Shown: piece after piece, positions 54,499-62,141 of the stretch
Numbering within the stretch: the first letter of the stretch is position 1
How the letters are laid out: every line of letters starts with the position of its first letter
Source: Algoriphagus vanfongensis DSM 17529
Lineage (GTDB): Bacteria; Bacteroidota; Bacteroidia; Cytophagales; Cyclobacteriaceae
Direction of reading: 5' to 3'
DNA: 64,000 bases
Assembly: GCF_000429465.1 (NCBI RefSeq)
Contig: NZ_AUBX01000016.1
Location: forward strand, 248,001-312,000
Translations under genes and position numbers: made by a program
The notes under the pieces: model-generated
The model's database searches: none
What the model saw: the letters and a program-made list of their open reading frames with translations, nothing else
What the model was told of the DNA's origin: nothing

Positions 54499-57123
54499 AT
54501 GCTTACTCTGCCAAATTCTCTTTCTCAAAAGTCCCTGTTATTTTTCTTCTTAGGATGCTTGGGACTACTTGCAGCCTGCAAATCAGCCGTGCCCGTACCG
54601 GAGACTCCTCCAGCGTTGCCTAGCCAAAGTGCGCCAGTAAAAAGTAGTACGAGTGATTCACTCGCATACCTCCAGCTTCTTCGTGAGAAACAAGCAGACC
54701 TAAATGCGTATCAGCCTAGTAGGAAAAGGTACATGGATATCCTGCATACCGAGCTTGATTTGAGTTTTGACTATGGTCGATCAGCTGTTGAGGGGCAAGC
54801 GCTGCTTAGCTTAAAACCCTATGTCAAGCCTGTGAAAACAGTGGTTTTGGACGCTAAAGATTTTGAATTGGGGGAGATCAAAGGGAAAGTGAATGGAGAG
54901 GAGTTTAAGCCTGGGTATGCCTATGATGAAAAGCAATTGACTATTTATTTGCCAGCGGAACTCGAGGTGGAGGACACTCTTTCTTTGTCTATTCGCTACA
55001 CTGCATTTCCAGACCGTAATGCAGGAAAAGGAGGGACCGCTATTACAGATACCAAAGGACTGTATTTCATAGATCCTATGGATACGATTGCTTCCAAGCC
55101 GCGTATGATTTGGACTCAGGGAGAGACTTCATTTAATTCCAAATGGTTTCCTACGATCGATTCACCCAATGAGAGATTTACACAAAAAATTCATCTATCT
55201 GTGGCAGATAGTCTGGTGACGATTAGTAATGGTCTTTTGACTGCCCAAGAAGACTTGGGAAATGGATTCCGCAAAGACACTTGGGAGCTGACCACTCCCC
55301 ATGCGCCTTACTTGGCTGCAGTGGTGGTTGGGGACTTTGGAAAGATAGAAGATCAGCATAGGGAAATTCCTTTGGGCTACTATGTAGAAAAAGGATATGA
55401 GAAAGGGGCACAGCGAGTCTTTCAGCATACTCCAGAAATGATGGAATATTTCGAAGAGCTATTAGGGGTCAGTTTTCCTTGGCCAAAGTATGATCAGATT
55501 GTAGTCAGAGACTTTGTCTCAGGTGCGATGGAAAATACCACCGCGTCGATTTTCATGGAAGAGTTGCGATTGACAGAGCGGGAGGCGATTGATTCGGAGT
55601 GGGATTATATCATTGCCCATGAGTTATTTCATCAGTGGTTTGGGGACTATGTGACTACTGAGTCATGGGCTAATTTGACATTGAATGAAGCTTTTGCCAA
55701 CTATAGTGAATATCTCTGGAACGAGTACAAGTATGGAGTCGATGAGGCCAAACTCAAATTGACAGCTGAGCGAGATACTTATTTCCAGGAAGCTGAGGCA
55801 AAACAAGTTGATTTGATCCGGTACCATTATGATGACCCTGAGGAAATGTTTGATGCCCATAGCTATTCCAAAGGGGGCTTGATACTGCATATGCTCCGCG
55901 GTTATTTAGGGGATTCCGTGTTTTTTGAAAGTTTGAATTATTATCTCACCGAACATGCGCTGTCTGCGGTAGAAGTACACGATCTCAGATTGGCGTTTGA
56001 AAAGGTTTCTGGAGAAGACCTAAACTGGTTTTTTGACCAGTGGTTTTTGGACAAGGGGCACCCTCAGGTCAGGTTTGAAGTGGATTATTCCGTTCCGGAA
56101 AATATCCTAATTAGTGCGTGGCAGGAGCAAGATGTACGCAGTTCCCCACTTTATCGATTGCCCTTTGAAGTGAGTTGGTATGAAAACGGGCAGCGAAAAT
56201 CAAAGGAATTTATACTTGATCAGGCTTTTCAGCAGTTTGCCTTGGAAAATCAAGCTCCACTTCGACAAGTCTATATCGATGAAGGACAGGATTTGTTGTT
56301 CGTGAAAAAAATGGATCTTACCCCATCGTATATGAGTGAGCAGTGGAACGAGTCAGAGATTGGGGTGGCAAGATATGAGGCTTTGGATAGTTTGATGGCA
56401 TGGGAGGCAGAAGAATATGTGCTAGAACTTTTGCCGCAGGCATTGCATGATGATTTTTGGTCTATCAGGGAAAAAGCACTTCAAGCCGTCCAAAGTCATC
56501 CCGAGTGGGTGATGACCAATCCTGAGCTGGAAGATCAGATCTATGAGCTGGCAGAGTCTGATGCCAAAAATTCTGTGCGAGCAGGAGCTATTGACGCCTT
56601 GGGAGCTATAGATCCTGATAAATATCATAATGCTTTTCAGCGATACGCTGAGGATTCGTCTTATTTGATCGTGAGCTCTGCTCTGATGGGCCTGATGTCT
56701 CAGAGCGAGGGGATGGTTGATTCTACTTTTATAGAAAAGTTTGCTGGGGAAAATAATTTTAGGGTAGTGATTCCAGTTGCAGAATATTATCTCAATGAGG
56801 GAGTGTCTGGTAAGGGAGATTGGTTTAGGCAAAAGGCAACAAGGTTAAGTGGAGAGGGGCTCTACTATTTTTTGGGCTATTATGCTGAATACTTTGTGCA
56901 GCATCCCGAAGAGGGAGAAAAACAGGCGCTGACATATTTACTAAATCTGATGGAGCATAGTAGTCAAAGTTATGTGCGGTTGGGAGCTTTTCAGGGATTG
57001 ATGGGGTATGCAGATGATGAGGAGATCTTGGGCAAAATCAGAGATATTGCTGCGCTGGAAGCAGATGAAAATGTAAAAAGTTACTTTGAGTATTTCTTGC
57101 AGGCCTTTGATGTAGAAAATTAA
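54499..57123 (+). CDS. M1 family aminopeptidase lipoprotein
   Basis: Zinc aminopeptidase of 874 residues. Lipoprotein signal with lipobox LAAC; the N-domain contains the beta-saddle; GAMENTTAS is the M1 exopeptidase motif; zinc site His374-Glu375-x2-His378 (HELFHQWFGD) and Glu397 (LNEAFAN), with the normal HExxH-x18-E spacing. A C-terminal region of about 270 residues is helical (HEAT-like, as in M1 enzymes). Probably trims peptides in the periplasm or at the surface. Confidence 0.93.
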   Translation: MLTLPNSLSQKSLLFFFLGCLGLLAACKSAVPVPETPPALPSQSAPVKSSTSDSLAYLQLLREKQADLNAYQPSRKRYMDILHTELDLSFDYGRSAVEGQALLSLKPYVKPVKTVVLDAKDFELGEIKGKVNGEEFKPGYAYDEKQLTIYLPAELEVEDTLSLSIRYTAFPDRNAGKGGTAITDTKGLYFIDPMDTIASKPRMIWTQGETSFNSKWFPTIDSPNERFTQKIHLSVADSLVTISNGLLTAQEDLGNGFRKDTWELTTPHAPYLAAVVVGDFGKIEDQHREIPLGYYVEKGYEKGAQRVFQHTPEMMEYFEELLGVSFPWPKYDQIVVRDFVSGAMENTTASIFMEELRLTEREAIDSEWDYIIAHELFHQWFGDYVTTESWANLTLNEAFANYSEYLWNEYKYGVDEAKLKLTAERDTYFQEAEAKQVDLIRYHYDDPEEMFDAHSYSKGGLILHMLRGYLGDSVFFESLNYYLTEHALSAVEVHDLRLAFEKVSGEDLNWFFDQWFLDKGHPQVRFEVDYSVPENILISAWQEQDVRSSPLYRLPFEVSWYENGQRKSKEFILDQAFQQFALENQAPLRQVYIDEGQDLLFVKKMDLTPSYMSEQWNESEIGVARYEALDSLMAWEAEEYVLELLPQALHDDFWSIREKALQAVQSHPEWVMTNPELEDQIYELAESDAKNSVRAGAIDALGAIDPDKYHNAFQRYAEDSSYLIVSSALMGLMSQSEGMVDSTFIEKFAGENNFRVVIPVAEYYLNEGVSGKGDWFRQKATRLSGEGLYYFLGYYAEYFVQHPEEGEKQALTYLLNLMEHSSQSYVRLGAFQGLMGYADDEEILGKIRDIAALEADENVKSYFEYFLQAFDVEN

Positions 57124-57188
57124 TTGGTTGATTTTGAATATTTTGAGAGAATTGTGATAAAAATATTGGTAAAATTTATTTCCACGTT

Positions 57189-57218
57189 TTGATACTTTCC
57201 GAAAAGCCTCTAATTTTG
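57189..57218 (+). promoter_or_regulatory. promoter of the tRNA-tuf operon
   Basis: TTG at 57189-57191, exactly 19 bases, TAATTTTG at 57211-57218: a full match to the Bacteroidota consensus. It is about 54 bases upstream of tRNA-Tyr. Confidence 0.75.
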
Positions 57219-57271
57219 CCATCCGTTAAGACAGACAGTAAGGGAAACCAAGCAGAATCTTAGCGCTAGTT

Positions 57272-57354
57272 GGGGGAATACCAAAGCGGCCAACTGGGAC
57301 GGACTGTAAATCCGTTGACTTATGTCTTCACAGGTTCGAATCCTGTTTCCCCCA
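57272..57354 (+). tRNA. tRNA-Tyr (anticodon GTA)
   Basis: Class II tRNA with long variable arm, 83 bases. Acceptor stem GGGGGAA pairs with TTCCCCC; the anticodon loop has GTA; T-loop GTTCGAATC. The 3' CCA is not encoded. First gene of the tRNA-tuf unit. Confidence 0.96.
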
Positions 57355-57464
57355 CAGATTGCCTGAATGTGAAATTTTTTTTTAGTTTTGCAAGGCAAAG
57401 AGAAAATCGGCTTTGCCGGGTCAGTAGGAAGGATATTGATTCTGAATCTGACAAAAGAATAAAA

Positions 57465-57537
57465 GCGGGAGTAGCTCAGTTGGTAGAGCGGCAGCCTTCC
57501 AAGCTGCAGGTCGCGGGTTCGAGCCTCGTCTCCCGCT
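57465..57537 (+). tRNA. tRNA-Gly (anticodon TCC)
   Basis: Acceptor GCGGGAG / CTCCCGC, anticodon loop CTTCCAA with anticodon TCC, T-loop GTTCGAGCC. No encoded CCA. Lies between tRNA-Tyr and tRNA-Thr. Confidence 0.96.
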
Positions 57538-57569
57538 CTATGCTTTTCTCTGAAAAGCATCGGGCAAAA

Positions 57570-57641
57570 GCCGACGTAGCTCAGGGGTAGAGTACTTCCT
57601 TGGTAAGGAAGGGGTCACGGGTTCAAATCCCGTCGTTGGCT
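57570..57641 (+). tRNA. tRNA-Thr (anticodon GGT)
   Basis: Acceptor GCCGACG / CGTTGGC with one G-T pair, anticodon loop TTGGTAA with anticodon GGT, T-loop GTTCAAATC. No encoded CCA. It ends 60 bases before the EF-Tu gene. Confidence 0.95.
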
Positions 57642-57701
57642 CATATCGGCTTTAAAATAAATCTAAACATATCTTTAAACTTAAACTGAGGATTTTCACG
57701 C

Positions 57702-58889
57702 ATGGCAAAAGCAACATTCGACCGTTCCAAGCCGCACGTTAATATCGGTACGATTGGACACGTAGACCATGGTAAAACCACTTTGACTGCTGCTATTACT
57801 ACTGTATTGGCTTCAAAGGGTCTATCTGAATTAAGAGATTTCTCTTCCATTGACAACGCTCCGGAAGAAAAAGAAAGAGGTATTACTATCAATACTTCAC
57901 ACGTAGAATATCAAACTGACAAGAGACACTATGCTCACGTGGATTGTCCTGGTCACGCTGACTACGTTAAAAACATGGTAACTGGTGCTGCTCAGATGGA
58001 CGGTGCTATCCTAGTAGTAGCTGCTACTGACGGACCAATGCCACAAACTAGAGAGCACATCCTTTTGGCTCGTCAGGTAGGTGTACCTGCACTAGTTGTA
58101 TTCATGAACAAAGTAGATATGGTTGACGATCCTGAGCTTCTTGAGCTTGTGGAAATGGAAATCAGAGAATTGCTTTCTTTCTATGAATTCGACGGTGACA
58201 ACATCCCAGTAATCGCTGGTTCTGCACTTGGTGCATTGAACGGTGAAGAGAAGTGGGTAGAAACTGTAATGGAATTGATGGGCTCAGTAGATGAGTACAT
58301 TCCTCTTCCAGAGCGTGCTGTAGATAAAGATTTCTTGATGCCTGTAGAGGACGTATTCTCCATCACTGGACGTGGTACTGTAGCTACTGGTCGTATCGAG
58401 AGAGGTGTAATCAATTCTGGTGATCCTGTGGATATCATCGGTATGGGTGCTGAAGGCTTGAAGTCTACAGTGACTGGTGTAGAGATGTTCCGTAAGATCC
58501 TAGATAGAGGTGAAGCTGGTGATAACGTAGGTCTATTGCTTAGAGGTATCGAAAAAGCGCAAATCAAGCGTGGTATGATTATCTGTAAGCCAGGTTCTGT
58601 GAAGCCTCACGCTCACTTCAAAGCTGAAGTTTACGTACTTTCTAAAGAAGAAGGTGGACGTCACACTCCATTCTTCAACAAGTACAGACCTCAGTTCTAC
58701 CTTAGAACTACAGACGTAACTGGTGAGATCAAACTTCCAGAAAACGTAGAAATGGTTATGCCTGGTGATAACGTAACTATCGAAGTTAACTTGTTGAATG
58801 CAGTTGCATTGGAAAAAGGTCTTCGATTCGCTATCCGTGAGGGTGGTAGAACAGTAGGTGCCGGTCAGGTAACTGAAATTCTAGACTAA
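57702..58889 (+). CDS. tuf: elongation factor Tu
   Basis: EF-Tu of 395 residues that brings aminoacyl-tRNA to the ribosome. GTPase motifs GHVDHGKTT (P-loop), [12 protein letters not shown] (switch II) and NKVD are intact; [14 protein letters not shown] starts domain 2 and the C-terminus is domain 3. Located after three tRNA genes as in many bacteria. A strong intrinsic terminator follows. Confidence 0.98.
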   Translation: MAKATFDRSKPHVNIGTIGHVDHGKTTLTAAITTVLASKGLSELRDFSSIDNAPEEKERGITINTSHVEYQTDKRHYAHVDCPGHADYVKNMVTGAAQMDGAILVVAATDGPMPQTREHILLARQVGVPALVVFMNKVDMVDDPELLELVEMEIRELLSFYEFDGDNIPVIAGSALGALNGEEKWVETVMELMGSVDEYIPLPERAVDKDFLMPVEDVFSITGRGTVATGRIERGVINSGDPVDIIGMGAEGLKSTVTGVEMFRKILDRGEAGDNVGLLLRGIEKAQIKRGMIICKPGSVKPHAHFKAEVYVLSKEEGGRHTPFFNKYRPQFYLRTTDVTGEIKLPENVEMVMPGDNVTIEVNLLNAVALEKGLRFAIREGGRTVGAGQVTEILD

Positions 58890-58913
58890 TCATCTGAGAA
58901 TAATTGAAAATAT

Positions 58914-58953
58914 AATGCGATCCTGAAGTTTTTTGGGATCGCATTTGTTTCTT
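58914..58953 (+). terminator. intrinsic terminator of tuf
   Basis: Perfect 10-bp stem AATGCGATCC (58914-58923) / GGATCGCATT (58936-58945) followed by TGTTTCTTT. Its 3' end overlaps the -33 region of the next promoter. Confidence 0.88.
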
Positions 58954-58975
58954 TATCCAGTAATATCTAATTTTG
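58945..58975 (+). promoter_or_regulatory. promoter of the tRNA-Trp/secE/nusG/ribosomal protein operon
   Basis: TTG at 58945-58947, 20 bases, TAATTTTG at 58968-58975. It lies in the T-run of the tuf terminator and 28 bases before tRNA-Trp. Confidence 0.7.
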
Positions 58976-59002
58976 CGTTCCCATTAGCGGGACGATTGAT
59001 AC

Positions 59003-59073
59003 ACGGGCATAGTTCAATGGCAGAATAGCGGTCTCCAAAACCGTTGATGGGAGTTCGAATCTCTCTGCCCGTG
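59003..59073 (+). tRNA. tRNA-Trp (anticodon CCA)
   Basis: Acceptor ACGGGCA / TGCCCGT with G discriminator, anticodon loop CTCCAAA with anticodon CCA, T-loop GTTCGAATC. No encoded 3' CCA. It is 18 bases upstream of secE and likely processed from the same transcript. Confidence 0.96.
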
Positions 59074-59091
59074 CAAGAAAGTAATAGTACT

Positions 59092-59280
59092 ATGAATCTT
59101 AAAAGCTTTGTCCTCGAATCGTATGATGAGATGAAGAACAAGGTCACTTGGCCTAAGTTCTCATTTCTTCAAAATTCAGCAGTATTGGTGTTAGTAGCCT
59201 CCTTGATCTTTGCGCTATTTATTGGTGTGGTGGATTTGGGATTCGAAAACATCATGACATGGTTTTATGATTTATTCTAA
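59092..59280 (+). CDS. secE: preprotein translocase subunit SecE
   Basis: Short SecE of 62 residues with one membrane segment. It has the conserved SYDEMKNKVTWPKF before the membrane and a single C-terminal helix (VLVLVASLIFALFIGVVDLG). This is the single-span form common outside the gamma-proteobacteria. The ATG at 59092 is used; an upstream in-frame ATG is inside tRNA-Trp. Confidence 0.93.
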   Translation: MNLKSFVLESYDEMKNKVTWPKFSFLQNSAVLVLVASLIFALFIGVVDLGFENIMTWFYDLF

Positions 59281-59298
59281 TTGAACTGACATTACAGA

Positions 59299-59856
59299 AT
59301 GGCTGAACATAAGTGGTACGTACTCAGGGTAGTAGCTGGGCAGGAAAAAAAGACAAAAACCTACTTGGATAATGAGATTTCAAGACAAGGGATTGATGAG
59401 TTTATTCCTGAAGTACTGATACCTTCCGAGAAGGTATATGAGATGCGTAATGGCAAAAAACGTGTTCGTGAAAGAAACTTCTTTCCAGGATACGTTTTGG
59501 TCAATGCAGATCTCTCTAATGGTGAAGCCAATCACGTAATAACAAGCATTCCGGGAGTAATCGGATTTCTTGGATCAAACCAGGGGGGAGCTTCCAAAAC
59601 CCCTGAACCGTTACGCCAATCAGAAGTCAACCGTATCTTAGGAAAGGTTGAGGAGATTGATGAGTTTGCCGAGAAGCTGGATACACCATATATAGTCGGA
59701 GAGTCCATTAAAGTAATGGATGGGCCTTTCAGTGGATTTACCGGGACAATTGAGGAGATATTTGAGGATAAGAAGAAATTGAACGTAATGGTCAAAATCT
59801 TCGGCCGAAATACTCCTGTAGAATTAAACTTTATACAAGTAGAAAAACAAGACTAA
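59299..59856 (+). CDS. nusG: transcription termination/antitermination protein NusG
   Basis: NusG of 185 residues. N-terminal domain: KWYVLRVVAGQEKK and FFPGYVLV; C-terminal KOW domain at about 130-185 with GESIKVMDGPFSGFTG and LNFIQVEK. It modulates RNA polymerase pausing. It lies between secE (18-base gap) and rplK (3-base gap). Confidence 0.96.
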   Translation: MAEHKWYVLRVVAGQEKKTKTYLDNEISRQGIDEFIPEVLIPSEKVYEMRNGKKRVRERNFFPGYVLVNADLSNGEANHVITSIPGVIGFLGSNQGGASKTPEPLRQSEVNRILGKVEEIDEFAEKLDTPYIVGESIKVMDGPFSGFTGTIEEIFEDKKKLNVMVKIFGRNTPVELNFIQVEKQD

Positions 59857-59859
59857 GCA

Positions 59860-60303
59860 ATGGCTAAGGAAATCACTGGTTATTTAAAACTGCAAGTGAA
59901 AGGTGGCCAGGCAAATCCGTCACCTCCAGTAGGTCCAGCTCTTGGTTCCAAGGGTTTGAACATCATGGAGTTCTGTAAGCAATACAATGCACGTACCCAG
60001 GATAAAATGGGTCAGACGTTGCCAGTATTGATTACTATCTACTCAGATAAGTCTTTTGACTTTGTAGTGAAAACTCCTCCAGCTGCAAACATGCTGTTGG
60101 AAGCTGCAAAATTGAAGGGTGGTTCTGCTGAGCCTAACCGTAAGAAGGTAGGATCAGTTACCTGGGATCAGGTAAAGGAGATCGCGGAAGTGAAAATGCC
60201 TGACTTGAATGCCTTTAAAGTGGAATCTGCTATGAAAATGGTAGCGGGTACCGCTCGAAGCATGGGAATCACAGTATCTGGTAAAGCCCCTTGGGAAGAA
60301 TAA
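59860..60303 (+). CDS. rplK: 50S ribosomal protein L11
   Basis: L11 of 147 residues: N-domain with [21 protein letters not shown] and C-terminal rRNA-binding domain with [23 protein letters not shown]. Full length and canonical. Confidence 0.97.
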   Translation: MAKEITGYLKLQVKGGQANPSPPVGPALGSKGLNIMEFCKQYNARTQDKMGQTLPVLITIYSDKSFDFVVKTPPAANMLLEAAKLKGGSAEPNRKKVGSVTWDQVKEIAEVKMPDLNAFKVESAMKMVAGTARSMGITVSGKAPWEE

Positions 60304-60313
60304 AAATACAACA

Positions 60314-61012
60314 ATGGCTAAGTTAACAAAAAAGCAAAAAGAAGCTCTTTCTAAGTACGACCCAAGCCAAGTGTACTCCCTGGAGGCTGCTTCTTCTATC
60401 GTGAAGGAAATCACTGCTACTAAATTTGACGCTTCTGTGGACGTGGATGTACGCCTAGGTGTAGACCCTCGTAAAGCAGATCAAATGGTCAGAGGTATCG
60501 TAGCTCTTCCTCACGGAACAGGTAAGGACACCAAAGTATTGGTGCTTTGTACTCCTGACAAAGAAGCCGAAGCTAAAGAAGCAGGTGCAGATTACGTTGG
60601 ATTGGACGACTACATTGCCAAAATCGAGGGTGGATGGACTGACATTGATGTCATCATCACGATGCCTAACGTCATGGCAAAGGTAGGTAGATTGGGTAGA
60701 GTATTAGGTCCTAGAGGCTTGATGCCAAATCCAAAAGCAGGTACAGTTACTTTAGAAGTAGGAAAAGCTGTCAAAGAAGTGAAAGCCGGTAAAATCGATT
60801 TCAAAGTAGATAAATTTGGAATCATTCACGCTGGTGTTGGAAAATCTTCTTTCACTCCTCAGCAAATTGAGGAAAATGTGAAGGAGTTGATTTTGACCAT
60901 TTCTAAGTTGAAGCCAGCTTCCTCTAAAGGAACATATTTCAAAAGTATTCACATATCCAGTACAATGTCTCCTGGTATCGCAGTAGACAAGGGTAGTATT
61001 CAAGGTATATAA
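60314..61012 (+). CDS. rplA: 50S ribosomal protein L1
   Basis: L1 of 232 residues with the family motifs [47 protein letters not shown] and the C-terminal [11 protein letters not shown]. In E. coli L1 represses its own operon; a binding site is not apparent here. Confidence 0.97.
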   Translation: MAKLTKKQKEALSKYDPSQVYSLEAASSIVKEITATKFDASVDVDVRLGVDPRKADQMVRGIVALPHGTGKDTKVLVLCTPDKEAEAKEAGADYVGLDDYIAKIEGGWTDIDVIITMPNVMAKVGRLGRVLGPRGLMPNPKAGTVTLEVGKAVKEVKAGKIDFKVDKFGIIHAGVGKSSFTPQQIEENVKELILTISKLKPASSKGTYFKSIHISSTMSPGIAVDKGSIQGI

Positions 61013-61014
61013 TC

Positions 61015-61554
61015 ATGACTAGAGACGAAAAGAAAGAGATAATCGACGGTCTTACCGAGAAATTTAGAGAAAACCCTTTCTTCTACATCACCGATGCAGC
61101 AGGATTCTCTGTAGCTGAGGTAAATGCTTTCAGAAGAACTTGTTTTGAAAAAGGCGTGGAGTACAAAGTGTACAAAAACACCTTGATCAAGAAAGCTCTA
61201 GAAAATCTGGATGCAGATTTTGCTCAGTTGGATGATACTTTGAAAGGTTTCTCTGGAATTATATTCTCCAAAGAGACTAGTAACCTTCCAGCTAAAGTAT
61301 TGCTGGATTTCAGAAAAAAAATAGGTAAAAAAGAGACTAGACCAGTATTCAAAGGTGCTTCTATTGATTCCGATATCTTCATCGGTGAAGCAAACCTAGA
61401 AATGCTATCTAAACTTAAATCTAAGCAAGAGCTTTTGGGTGACCTACTCGGATTGCTACAATCTCCTGCTATGAACCTTATCTCTGCATTGCAAAGTGGT
61501 CAGAGCAACATCACTGGTGTGCTTAAGGCCCTTGAAGCTAGAGAAGAAAAATAA
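61015..61554 (+). CDS. rplJ: 50S ribosomal protein L10
   Basis: L10 of 179 residues, base of the L7/L12 stalk: DAAGFSVAEVNAFRRTC, YKVYKNTLIKKAL, GFSGIIFSKE, and the C-terminal helix (AMNLISALQSGQSNITGVLKALEAREEK) that holds L7/L12 dimers. It starts 2 bases after rplA, so a long leader for L10 autoregulation as in E. coli is absent. Confidence 0.96.
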   Translation: MTRDEKKEIIDGLTEKFRENPFFYITDAAGFSVAEVNAFRRTCFEKGVEYKVYKNTLIKKALENLDADFAQLDDTLKGFSGIIFSKETSNLPAKVLLDFRKKIGKKETRPVFKGASIDSDIFIGEANLEMLSKLKSKQELLGDLLGLLQSPAMNLISALQSGQSNITGVLKALEAREEK

Positions 61555-61601
61555 TACTTCAATTCAATCAAAAATCAAGAAAAATTTAAATTTATAATAC
61601 A

Positions 61602-61985
61602 ATGGCAGATCTTACACAACTTGCAGATCAGTTGGTTAACTTGACTGTAAAAGAGGTTAAAGAATTGACAGATATCCTTAAGGATCAGTACGGAATCGAA
61701 CCAGCTGCTGCTGCAGTAGCAGTTGCAGGTCCTGCTGCTGGTGGAGCTGACGGTGGAGCTGCAGAAGAAGAGAAGTCTTCTTTTGACGTGATCTTGAAAG
61801 CTGCTGGTGGACAGAAGCTTGCAGTAGTGAAACTTGTTAAAGAATTGACTGGTCTTGGCTTGAAAGAAGCAAAAGAACTAGTTGACGGAGCTCCTAAAGC
61901 TTTGAAAGAAGGTATCGCTAAAGACGAAGCTGAAGCTTTGAAAAAGTCTCTAGAAGAAGCTGGTGCAGAAGTAGAGATCAAATAA
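61602..61985 (+). CDS. rplL: 50S ribosomal protein L7/L12
   Basis: L7/L12 of 127 residues: N-terminal dimer helix, Ala/Gly-rich hinge ([15 protein letters not shown]), and C-terminal factor-binding domain ([27 protein letters not shown]). Two hairpins follow before rpoB. Confidence 0.97.
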   Translation: MADLTQLADQLVNLTVKEVKELTDILKDQYGIEPAAAAVAVAGPAAGGADGGAAEEEKSSFDVILKAAGGQKLAVVKLVKELTGLGLKEAKELVDGAPKALKEGIAKDEAEALKKSLEEAGAEVEIK

Positions 61986-61987
61986 TT

Positions 61988-62022
61988 TGGCCAAATCCAA
62001 ACCAAATGGTTTAGGTTTAGCC
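61988..62022 (+). promoter_or_regulatory. imperfect hairpin at the rplL 3' end
   Basis: GGCCAAATCCAAACC and GGTTTAGGTTTAGCC (61988-62002 and 62008-62022) pair with several mismatches around a 5-base loop. It lies 3 bases after the rplL stop, directly before the terminator-like hairpin. Confidence 0.4.
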
Positions 62023-62025
62023 CTA

Positions 62026-62053
62026 AGACCTGACTACTAAAGTCAGGTCTTTT
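62026..62053 (+). terminator. terminator or attenuator between rplL and rpoB
   Basis: Perfect 10-bp stem AGACCTGACT (62026-62035) / AGTCAGGTCT (62041-62050), 5-base loop, then TTT. In E. coli a partial terminator at the same place lowers rpoBC relative to ribosomal protein genes; the same role is likely here. Confidence 0.75.
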
Positions 62054-62141
62054 CCTGTTTATGCACAGGTAAAAAATTGCATTATTCCAAGCGAAACTTG
62101 TCGCATTTCGTTATTTAATTTCACTATAAACATACACTACC

